64,000 bases of DNA from JAJFKX01 sp965230265 (GTDB lineage: Bacteria; Pseudomonadota; Gammaproteobacteria; Xanthomonadales; Wenzhouxiangellaceae): positions 1,178,001 to 1,242,000 of the forward strand of contig OZ245999.1 in the NCBI GenBank assembly GCA_965230265.1, written 5' to 3'. Below are positions 53,654-61,112 of this stretch, in pieces. The translations under genes were made by a program, and so were the position numbers. The notes under the pieces were generated by a model. It was given only the letters and a program-made list of their open reading frames with translations, did not search any database and was not told where the DNA came from. Position 1 is the first letter of the stretch. Each line of letters begins with the position of its first letter.

Positions 53654-54196
53654 TCAGCTGTTACAGCGGTAATCTTCGCTGTTAACCCGACCGGTTTTGG
53701 AAACCGCCAATCGATGACCCATGGTGATTTTATTGTCGACACAAAGCAATAAACTGCCAACACTCTCACCACTGTTTCCATCAGGAGCAAAACTGAAATG
53801 ATTGCGCAGCTCACTGCTTATGCTGATGTTTTTACCCGGATAACCTGTTCTTAGTATGCGCTCTGATACGTTGCGCTGCTGGTCTGCGTTGGTGTCTTGA
53901 AAGACTATCCAGCTTTCACTCCAGGTGCTTTTGCCATTACAGGTTTGCTGGTTGCTGCTGGGGCAGATAACGACATGCCGGTAATTGCTGATAGCGGTAT
54001 TGCGAGCAAAGTTTAAATCGTTCAATAGATCATGGCGGGTATCCATGACCTTGTTACGATCCATCATTCGATCAACACCAGGCAGGGCGCTGACAGATAA
54101 GATGGTGACCAAGGCGATAGCAATCATCAGCTCTACATGGCTCATACCATTTTGATAGCTGAAACACTTCAATATACTCAATTTTTTCTGCGACAT
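53654..54196 (-). CDS. orphan GspH/FimT-type pseudopilin with degenerate prepilin signal
   Basis: A 180-residue type IV pilin-like protein. After a short basic leader (MSQKKLSILKCFSYQNG) the cleavage site is G-M, followed by SHVELMIAIALVTILSVSALP; the +5 Glu is kept, but the usual Phe-Thr-Leu-Ile is replaced by Met-Ser-His-Val. The globular part has GspH/FimT patterns (RHDLLNDLNFARNTAISNYRHVVICPSS and WIVFQDTNADQQRN) and two late Cys forming the usual C-terminal disulfide. AGGG lies 6 nt before the ATG. No other minor pilin genes are beside it, so its pilus or secretion machine is encoded elsewhere. Confidence 0.88.
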   Translation of the reverse strand: MSQKKLSILKCFSYQNGMSHVELMIAIALVTILSVSALPGVDRMMDRNKVMDTRHDLLNDLNFARNTAISNYRHVVICPSSNQQTCNGKSTWSESWIVFQDTNADQQRNVSERILRTGYPGKNISISSELRNHFSFAPDGNSGESVGSLLLCVDNKITMGHRLAVSKTGRVNSEDYRCNS

Positions 54197-54583
54197 GTTG
54201 TTACCCTGTAGTCAGGTTGATTTGACACGCTACTACGATCGCACGACCGCTACAGGGTAACCTTCCGAAAACCTTCTGATTGCGGTGTGCGTTTATTTGT
54301 TATTGTTTTTCAATGGTTTAGGTGTCGTGATGAATAACTTTTGGGCCCATGTTTTCAGTTCATAAAGTCGTTGGTGGTTGCTTTTTGAATACTTTACTGG
54401 TGTGGTTTTTGATTAGTATTTATAAAACGGCTTGATTCAAAAATTGAGAAAATGAAGCGTTAACGGCAATTATGAGTCTGAGCGTAGCATCAATATAGAA
54501 AGGGCAAAGGTAAGTGTGGAATAAGGCCGGATGACAAAAGCCGGGTACAATGGGTTATGCAGCTTAGGTTATCTAAGTGATTG
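54197..54583. other. intergenic region between aat and the pseudopilin gene
   Basis: 387 bp with no supported gene, RNA or strong hairpin. It has an AT-rich central part (54300-54480) and a weak 7-bp direct symmetry around TTAGGTTATCTAA near 54564-54576. The pseudopilin promoter is expected here, but I cannot place it with confidence. Confidence 0.35.
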
Positions 54584-55255
54584 TTAAGATCGAAAATCGC
54601 CGATGCAGCGGTTCAGTTTATCAATGAAGGCTGTGCGGCTCATCAGTTGGGCACCAAGGCTTTCTAAGTGGGGGTTCATCATTTGTGCATCAATTAATTG
54701 CACACCGTTTTTTTGCAGAATATGACTAAGATTCAATAAGGCTATTTTGCTGCCATCAGTTTGTGCAGAAAACATGGACTCAGCAAAAAATACCTGATCG
54801 ATCGCGACACCATAAATGCCACCGGCCAGCTCTCCATGCATATTCCAGACCTCCAGACTGTGTGCGTAACCCAGCCGGTGCAGATTGGCATAGGCAATCT
54901 GCATTGGCCCATGCAGCCAGGTATCCGGTTCATTGTCGCGTGGTGCCGCGCAGGCCCGAGTGACTTGTTCAAAAGCCTGATTCATGGTGATGTTAAATTC
55001 AGTGTTGCGAAGCTTGCGGGCAAGTCGTCGTGAGCAATGCACCTGCCCGGGGATAAAAACAGCGCGGGGATTCGGTGACCACCAGAGTATGGGGTCTTCC
55101 ACACCAAACCAGGGGAAGATGCCGCGGCGATAGGCATGCAGCAACCGCTCAGGGCTCAAATCACCGCCGGCTGCCAGTAGCCCATTGGGTTCTTCGAGTG
55201 CTTCGGCAACATCAGGAAAACTATTAGGTAGTGTGTTGTCGAGATTTGCGATCAT
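54584..55255 (-). CDS. aat: leucyl/phenylalanyl-tRNA-protein transferase
   Basis: Transfers Leu or Phe from tRNA to N-terminal Lys or Arg, creating N-degrons for ClpS/ClpAP. 223 residues, typical. The family blocks are SFPDVAEALEEPNGLLAAGGDL, YRRGIFPWFGVEDPILWWSPNPRAVF, then GYAHSLEVWNMHGELAGGIYGV and FFAESMFSAQTDGSKIALL. The neighbours here are not the usual bpt or infA/clpA genes. Confidence 0.95.
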   Translation of the reverse strand: MIANLDNTLPNSFPDVAEALEEPNGLLAAGGDLSPERLLHAYRRGIFPWFGVEDPILWWSPNPRAVFIPGQVHCSRRLARKLRNTEFNITMNQAFEQVTRACAAPRDNEPDTWLHGPMQIAYANLHRLGYAHSLEVWNMHGELAGGIYGVAIDQVFFAESMFSAQTDGSKIALLNLSHILQKNGVQLIDAQMMNPHLESLGAQLMSRTAFIDKLNRCIGDFRS

Positions 55256-55343
55256 TGTTTGAATTTTAGCGAATAAACGGTTTGCTGATGCGGTTGATTT
55301 TATGCATGATGTTTCATATTTATTTTATGCTTCATTCAGTCAT

Positions 55344-56651
55344 ATGTCTCATCGAAAAGTGCTTGTTAGTGTTGCTGCGTGCTTGTTTTGTTTGGCATGC
55401 CCGGTTTCCGCTGCCGAGTGGTTGGTGCTATCAAACTTTAATTTAATCGATGGCACAGGTGCCGATGCTCGTGCAGTCAATAGTCTGATCATTCACAACG
55501 GTGTGATTGCAGCATTAGATGATGACAGTCAATTAAACCCTCAACCGATGGATGTGGTGACACGAATTGATCTGGATAGCCGATGGGTGATACCAGGTCT
55601 GATTGACACGCATGTTCATGTGGCGCGCTTTCCGGATGCGCTTAAGCAAGCCGAAATTATCCTTAAACAGGCTGTACAAGGTGGGGTGACCAGTGTGCGT
55701 GACCTGGGAGGAAACGCGCGAGCATTGGCTGAAATCAATCGTGCGCTGAGTAACCGTGAATGGATTGGCCCAACGCTGGTATTTGCCGGTATGTATGGTG
55801 GACCGACGTTATTTGCTGATGACCGGATTGGTCATTTTGCACCTGGTTATGCACCGGGTCACGCACCATGGGCGCAAGCCATTACCCGTGCAACTGACTT
55901 GCCGTTAACGATTGCCGCTATACGTGGTGCCGGCGTTAATGGTATTAAGTTATATGGCAATGTGGATGCGTCACTATCAAGCAGCGTTATTCGGGAGGCC
56001 CATCATCAGCGTCTTCCGGTCTGGGCGCATGCCACAGTATTTCCGGCAGGCCCTGGAGATTTGGTTGACGCCGGTGTTAATTCACTATCGCATGCAGCCT
56101 ACCTGGTGTGGGAGGCCGCCGATGAAATTCCGCACGATTATTCAGCACGTACAGCAGGAGCATGGGCGAAGACACCTGCCAATCACCCGGCGTTAATTGC
56201 ACTGTTCAAAAAAATGGCTGAGCAGGGCGTGTTTCTGGATGCCACACTGTATGTCTATCAAGCCCTGCATAAGGTTATCCCACCTGAGCAGGCAGGATGG
56301 GCAGTAGAAGCTTCTCGTTGGGGAGCAGAAGTTACCCGTGTTGCCTATCAGCACGGTGTCAAAATAACCGCAGGAACCGATTGGTTTGAGCCTGACCCGG
56401 GTGAATTGCCGCACACTCACCAGGAGCTGGTATTGCTGGTTGAGGCTGGGTTATCTCCCATGGATGCGATTATTGCAGGCACCAGAAATGGGGCTGAATC
56501 ACTGGGTGTGTTAGATGAGCGCGGAACCATAGAAACCGGTAAAGCCGCCGATATACTGATTCTGAAAGAAAGCCCGTTAACTGATATTCGTAATACAACA
56601 AAAATACAGCAAGTCATAAAAGGTGGCGTTTTGGTGGGCTCGCAGCGGTAG
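55344..56651 (+). CDS. exported amidohydrolase-family protein
   Basis: From the ATG at 55344 (435 residues) the protein begins with a signal peptide (VLVSVAACLFCLACPVSAAE). The cyclic-imidazolidinone-type amidohydrolase fold is clear: DSRWVIPGLIDTHVHVARF with the HxH metal pair, LPVWAHAT, NSLSHAAYL and TAGTDWFEPDPGELPHTH with the catalytic Asp, then the C-terminal strands GTIETGKAADILIL. Secreted amidohydrolases of this type include prolidase- and organophosphate-like enzymes; the substrate is unknown. An ATG at 55302 would put 14 residues before the signal. Confidence 0.87.
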   Translation: MSHRKVLVSVAACLFCLACPVSAAEWLVLSNFNLIDGTGADARAVNSLIIHNGVIAALDDDSQLNPQPMDVVTRIDLDSRWVIPGLIDTHVHVARFPDALKQAEIILKQAVQGGVTSVRDLGGNARALAEINRALSNREWIGPTLVFAGMYGGPTLFADDRIGHFAPGYAPGHAPWAQAITRATDLPLTIAAIRGAGVNGIKLYGNVDASLSSSVIREAHHQRLPVWAHATVFPAGPGDLVDAGVNSLSHAAYLVWEAADEIPHDYSARTAGAWAKTPANHPALIALFKKMAEQGVFLDATLYVYQALHKVIPPEQAGWAVEASRWGAEVTRVAYQHGVKITAGTDWFEPDPGELPHTHQELVLLVEAGLSPMDAIIAGTRNGAESLGVLDERGTIETGKAADILILKESPLTDIRNTTKIQQVIKGGVLVGSQR

Positions 56652-56748
56652 GCCATGATTGTCGATAATGTCGTGATTGCTGCGGGCGGGTAATTTAAGG
56701 GACTGTTTGTTATTCTGCAATTTTTATCGATAGCAATAAAGGTTTTAA

Positions 56749-57387
56749 ATGCAAATCAGTAATACGGGTAAAGCTATTCAGGTGATTATATTGTCAGCGC
56801 TGCTGGCGCTGTTAACCGGTTGTGTCGTGGGGCAGAAAATCGATACCGCTTATCAGGCTTCTGCGCCAAGCGGCGTAGTCCAGACCAATACTGCCGCAGT
56901 AGAAGTCAATGAGCACCGCGCTTATGTGTTGGATGGGGATAAGGACCCGGCATTTATTGGCAAGTTTCGGGCAGGTTTTGGGAATCCATGGGATGTTAAA
57001 ACCGAAGGTGAAATACCATTGGCAGAGCTTCTCAAACAGGATATTGGCTCAGAGTTAAACAGCCGCGGCTTTGATTTGAAAAGTGATTCTGAAGCAGACA
57101 GACGGCTGCGTGTTGCTATCAATGACTGGAACTTTGATGCCTACAGCAATGGGGTGTTTACCTATAACCTGGTTGTTGACGTGTTTGACGGTGACAGCAT
57201 CACGCTGACCACGGAAACTTTTGCAGGTAGAAAAGTGGTTGAAGGTTCATTCTGGAGTGGTGCCAAAGCGGCCTTTGAACGCGAAATGCCTAAACTTTAC
57301 GCCGAAATTATCCAAACCATTCTGGCCGAAAATGGCAAAGTTGTGGATGCCTTGGTAAAGCCGTTGCCAAGAGCAAACCGAAATTAG
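56749..57387 (+). CDS. lipoprotein of unknown function
   Basis: A 212-residue protein with hydrophobic residues 9-24 and lipobox LLTGCVVG. The mature part has a pattern of strands (HRAYVLDGDKDPAFIGKFRAGFG, LRVAINDWNFDAYSNGVFTYNLVVDVFDG, FAGRKVVEGSFW) resembling YajG-like or DUF4136-like lipoproteins that assemble outer-membrane components, but I cannot fix the family. It is a lone gene, ending 23 bp from the convergent hydrolase gene. Confidence 0.75.
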   Translation: MQISNTGKAIQVIILSALLALLTGCVVGQKIDTAYQASAPSGVVQTNTAAVEVNEHRAYVLDGDKDPAFIGKFRAGFGNPWDVKTEGEIPLAELLKQDIGSELNSRGFDLKSDSEADRRLRVAINDWNFDAYSNGVFTYNLVVDVFDGDSITLTTETFAGRKVVEGSFWSGAKAAFEREMPKLYAEIIQTILAENGKVVDALVKPLPRANRN

Positions 57388-57410
57388 CTTATTGGCAACG
57401 CGTGAACAGG

Positions 57411-58178
57411 TCAGTCGCTTTTAAATTGGCTCAGCCACTCAATGACGGCAGCTCTGGTTGAGTTCATATCATGTTCTGTGCGTTCGTCGACCAGCATCGA
57501 CGATCCATGCACGCCATTTTTAACCACCCGAAAATCAACGCCGGCTGCTGTAAAAATATCCCGTTGTTCGATGGATGACTGACGCTGCATTTCGGATTCT
57601 GGCCTCAAGGCCAGAACGGGTGCGGTGATTTGATCCAGCCATTGGCGGGCGCGGCATTTTTCCAGTGGCCCACCCGATGCAGGTGAGAAGGCCAATACCC
57701 CTGCAATCTGATCGGGTTTTTTGGCGGCCAGTTGAAACACCAAAGCTGCAGAGTAGGAGCTGCCCCAGATAATGGCTGTTTCCGCCATGTCGGTTGTTAT
57801 GACGTACTCAAGTGCAGCTTGAAGGTCGACATAGGCATCACAAAAACCTGTGGCCGTATCTTCAGGTAAGTGCTTAACTGTGCGGTTGGTGTGGCCGTAC
57901 AGGTCACCGCCAGAGCGTTGATCCCATGCGATGACACGAAACCCATTGTTATTTAGCCAGGGTATGATGCTGGCGTATTCACCCCGGCCATTGGAGCCGG
58001 CCTGGTGAAACAGCAAGACCAATGGTGCGCTGTTGTCCAGATCGCCAAAATAGGCATCGGCATAGATTTGTACACCATCGGAGGTGGCAGTAACAATGTT
58101 TTGAGCAGGGTCAGCGTGGACAGGACAAAGACCCAGGTAGGCCAATATTAAAACGAGCAGAGTCGGTAACTTAAACAT
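57411..58178 (-). CDS. exported alpha/beta hydrolase
   Basis: A 255-residue protein with a signal peptide ending CPVHA. The hydrolase fold is clear: PLVLLFHQAGSNGRGEYAS (oxyanion loop), AWDQRSGGDLYG, nucleophile Ser141 in IIWGSSYSAAL (G-x-S-x-S), and HGSSML with the His near 225. The length and the FHQAGSN block are closest to dienelactone-hydrolase-like or prolyl aminopeptidase-like groups. Substrate unknown. It is 48 bp downstream of the YaiI-type gene on the same strand. Confidence 0.87.
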   Translation of the reverse strand: MFKLPTLLVLILAYLGLCPVHADPAQNIVTATSDGVQIYADAYFGDLDNSAPLVLLFHQAGSNGRGEYASIIPWLNNNGFRVIAWDQRSGGDLYGHTNRTVKHLPEDTATGFCDAYVDLQAALEYVITTDMAETAIIWGSSYSAALVFQLAAKKPDQIAGVLAFSPASGGPLEKCRARQWLDQITAPVLALRPESEMQRQSSIEQRDIFTAAGVDFRVVKNGVHGSSMLVDERTEHDMNSTRAAVIEWLSQFKSD

Positions 58179-58226
58179 GGTTATTCACTGTGTTGCTATT
58201 GTGCTTATGACATAACATTGTTGAAT

Positions 58227-58679
58227 TTAGTTTTGTTTGTGCAGGGTTAATATTCTATCCAGATGATTGGCAAATGCCATGCGATCACTGTGACTTAATG
58301 GTGGAGGACCGCCAGTATCAATACCACTGGATCGCATGGTGTCCATAAAGTCACGCATATTCAGCCGGGCACGAATATTCTCTTGCGTATAACGTTCACC
58401 GCGCGGCGTCAACACCAGGCCATCTTTTTCAATCACTTCGGCTGCCAATGGGATATCACCGGTAATGACCAGATCACCAGCTTTGATACGCTTGACGATT
58501 TCGTTATCGGCGACATCAAACCCTGGCTCGACCTGCAACATTCTGACCCAGTCAGATGAAGGTACACGAATCGGTTGGTTTGCAACCAGTATGACTTGGG
58601 TTTTAGTGCGAGCAGCGGCACGAAACAGGATGTCTTTAATCACTACCGGGCAGGCATCGGCATCCACCCATATTTTCAT
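58227..58679 (-). CDS. YaiI/UPF0178 (DUF188) family protein
   Basis: A 150-residue protein with the family start MKIWVDADACPVVIKDILFRAAAR, middle VILVANQPIRVP and DNEIVKRIKAGDLVITGDIPLA, and RGERYTQENI, and no signal peptide. The PIN-like DUF188 fold is thought to be a nuclease relative, but no activity is established. Its start overlaps the stop of the upstream acyltransferase-like gene by ATGA, implying translational coupling. Confidence 0.92.
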   Translation of the reverse strand: MKIWVDADACPVVIKDILFRAAARTKTQVILVANQPIRVPSSDWVRMLQVEPGFDVADNEIVKRIKAGDLVITGDIPLAAEVIEKDGLVLTPRGERYTQENIRARLNMRDFMDTMRSSGIDTGGPPPLSHSDRMAFANHLDRILTLHKQN

Positions 58680-59770
58680 TGCTTGAAAGGACTGTGCTGT
58701 TGAATATGCTGATAATTTTCGCGATCCATTAATTGCTCTTCGTCTGCTATTTCTTTCAGAGTAACTCTCAAGCAGGGGTCATTGATCCAATGTGCGGTAT
58801 ACACAGTTTCAGGTAAAAAGCCTCGGTTTAGTTTATGCCCACCGCCAGCGCCAGGTTCAAAAACCTGTAGACCGTGTTCAATGCAAAACTCGATACCCTG
58901 ATAGAAACAGGTTTCAAAGTGTAGGCAATCGATGGTTTGCAGGCTGCCCCAGTAACGACCATAAAGGCGGGTGTCTGATTGTAAGAACAGTGCGCAGGCA
59001 ATATCAGTATCGGCGTGTTTAGCGATGCAAAATTGAATGGCAGAGCCCAGGTTGCGGCAAATATCCTGCCAAAAATTTTCCGTGAGTGCTGGATAGTTAC
59101 CGTACTCACAAAACGTTTTTTGATAACAGCTATGTGCGATATGGATATCGCTGTCGGTGGCATCGCTGCCGGACACCCAACGATGAGTAATGCCTTGTTG
59201 CTGCACTTTGCGTCGTTCACGCAAGGTTTCTTTGCGGCGTTTGCGTGTTAATGCCTGGCAGAAATCAGCAAAGCTTTGATAGTGATTGTTATGCCAATGC
59301 AATTGCGTAATGGGGTTGATAATAAACCCAGCCTGTTGCAGCAAACGGGCTTCGTGTTGTTGACAATAATTGACTTGTAGACAACTTAGCTGCTGCTGTT
59401 GTGTGATTTGGATTAACCCGTTAATCAATGCCTGTTTAAAGGTGCTGGAATTGTTCTGTGTGTGCAGCCTGTCACCGCTGACCGGTGAATAGGGCACTTC
59501 GATGACCCACTTTGGATACCACTCGATTCCCTGCATCTGTGCAAGCCTGGCCCAGTTCCAGTCATAGACAAAATCGCCAAAGCTATGGCTGGTCAGATAG
59601 CCGATACAGGCCGCGACCAATTCATCAGCCTGATAAATTGCTAAATGCTGTGGCTGCCAGCCCAATTGGTTATCAACGGCACCATGCTGTTCCAGTGCAT
59701 GTAAAAATCCGTAACTGGTGAATGGGTGATTGCTGGTATGCAGTTGTGACCATTGCTGTGACGTACACAA
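58676..59770 (-). CDS. COG3146-type GNAT/FemAB-like acyltransferase
   Basis: About 364 residues. The visible signatures are the PF04339 blocks SHSFGDFVYDWNWARLAQM, ALTRKRRKETLRERRKV, and FETCFYQGIEFCIEHGLQVFEPGAGGGHKLNRGF with the terminal WINDPCLR. It is related to a conserved proteobacterial family thought to be a peptidoglycan or protein acyltransferase. The N-terminus is unsure: no ATG or GTG lies between an upstream in-frame stop (about 59831) and residue HPFTSYGFLHALE, so a TTG at 59770 or an ATT start must be used. It overlaps the YaiI-type gene by 4 bp. Confidence 0.85.
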   Translation of the reverse strand: MCTSQQWSQLHTSNHPFTSYGFLHALEQHGAVDNQLGWQPQHLAIYQADELVAACIGYLTSHSFGDFVYDWNWARLAQMQGIEWYPKWVIEVPYSPVSGDRLHTQNNSSTFKQALINGLIQITQQQQLSCLQVNYCQQHEARLLQQAGFIINPITQLHWHNNHYQSFADFCQALTRKRRKETLRERRKVQQQGITHRWVSGSDATDSDIHIAHSCYQKTFCEYGNYPALTENFWQDICRNLGSAIQFCIAKHADTDIACALFLQSDTRLYGRYWGSLQTIDCLHFETCFYQGIEFCIEHGLQVFEPGAGGGHKLNRGFLPETVYTAHWINDPCLRVTLKEIADEEQLMDRENYQHIQQHSPFKQ

Positions 59771-59872
59771 GCGCTGAATAGAAGCGGCGGTTCTAGCGGT
59801 TAGTGCGGTTCGAGTGTCGATGGGAATAACTTAATGTTTGAGCCAGATAAGGGATTGTAGCGTGACTCTGTG

Positions 59873-59904
59873 ATGGGTTCTCACAGGAGACCATGAGAAC
59901 CCAT
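59873..59904 (-). terminator. hairpin after trxB
   Basis: Perfect 11-bp arms (ATGGGTTCTCA, 59873-59883 and 59894-59904) with a 10-nt loop, about 45 bp past the trxB stop. No U-tract on either strand, so factor-dependent termination or mRNA protection is as likely as intrinsic termination. Confidence 0.5.
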
Positions 59905-59950
59905 AAGCATTATGGCGGCTGTCAAAATTCAGCCCCGCTGATTTGTAAGT

Positions 59951-60904
59951 CTAGTCTTGTTCTTCCAGGTAGCGTTCGGCATCCAGTGCGGCCATACAAC
60001 CAAACCCGGCAGAGGTGACGGCCTGTCGGTAAACATGATCAGCCACATCACCAGCGGCGAACACACCGGGAATGCTGGTCTGTGTGGCAAAGCCGTTGGT
60101 GCCGCTTTTGATGTGCAGATAGCCATCGGTCATGGCCAGTTTTTCCTGGAAAATTTCGGTATTGGGGTTGTGTCCAATAGCGATAAAGACGCCATGGGTA
60201 TTGAATTCGCTGATTTCATCGGTGAGTGTGCTTTTAACCTTTACACCGGTAACACCGCTGTCATCGCCAAGCACTTCTTCCAGGGTATGATTCCACAGCA
60301 GCTCGACATTGCCGTTTTTGGCTTTCTCGAACAAACGGTCCTGCATGATCTTTTCGGCACGCAGCTCATCACGGCGGTGGATCAGCGTGACTTTGCTGGC
60401 GATATTGGACAGGTATAGGGTTTCTTCAACTGCGGTATTGCCACCACCAACGACCACCACTTCCTGATCCCGATAAAAGAAGCCATCACAGGTCGCGCAG
60501 GCCGATACACCTTTGCCCATGAATGCCTGCTCAGACTCCAGCCCCAGATATTTGGCACTGGCGCCGGTGGCGATAATCACAGCATCGGCAGTGTATTCAC
60601 CGCTGTCGCCTTTCATGCGGTAGGGCTTTTCGGAAAAATCGACTTCATTGATATGATCAAAAATCATTTCGGTATCAAAGCGCTCGGAGTGTTCCAGCAT
60701 GCGCTGCATCAAGTCTGGGCCCTGCAGGCCTTCCACATCACCCGGCCAGTTATCGACATCGGTGGTTGTGGTTAGCTGGCCGCCTTGTTGAATACCAGTA
60801 ATAACCGCTGGCTTTAGATTGGCGCGTGCGGCATAGATGGCGGCAGTGTACCCAGCCGGGCCCGAGCCAAGGATCAATAGCCGAAAATGGCGTGCATCTG
60901 TCAT
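59951..60904 (-). CDS. trxB: thioredoxin reductase
   Basis: GGAG eight bases before the ATG at 60904 (residues MTDARHFRLLILGSGPAGYT) places the start there, giving about 317 residues, the family norm. The FAD motif GSGPAGYTAAIYA, the redox-active CATCDG (Cys 136 and 139), the NADPH motif GGGNTAVEE, and the end GVFAAGDVADHVYRQAVTSAG are all present. It keeps thioredoxin reduced in the cytoplasm. It is divergent from ftsK across about 210 bp. Confidence 0.96.
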   Translation of the reverse strand: MTDARHFRLLILGSGPAGYTAAIYAARANLKPAVITGIQQGGQLTTTTDVDNWPGDVEGLQGPDLMQRMLEHSERFDTEMIFDHINEVDFSEKPYRMKGDSGEYTADAVIIATGASAKYLGLESEQAFMGKGVSACATCDGFFYRDQEVVVVGGGNTAVEETLYLSNIASKVTLIHRRDELRAEKIMQDRLFEKAKNGNVELLWNHTLEEVLGDDSGVTGVKVKSTLTDEISEFNTHGVFIAIGHNPNTEIFQEKLAMTDGYLHIKSGTNGFATQTSIPGVFAAGDVADHVYRQAVTSAGFGCMAALDAERYLEEQD

Positions 60905-61112
60905 GTATACTGCTCCGTTGTCCTGTGGTGCGTTTAAGGTTTGCGTCACTGATTAGCGGCGATTTGCAACCGCACATTATGACGATCAATTTTGGGCTTG
61001 TCAGTGACGATTTCAAAAGCGGGGCAATAACCGTTAGTCATAAAGCTATAAAAATTGCAAAATAATAGTAAAATCTTGTAGATACAAAGAGTATTTGAAG
61101 TAAAATCCGCGT

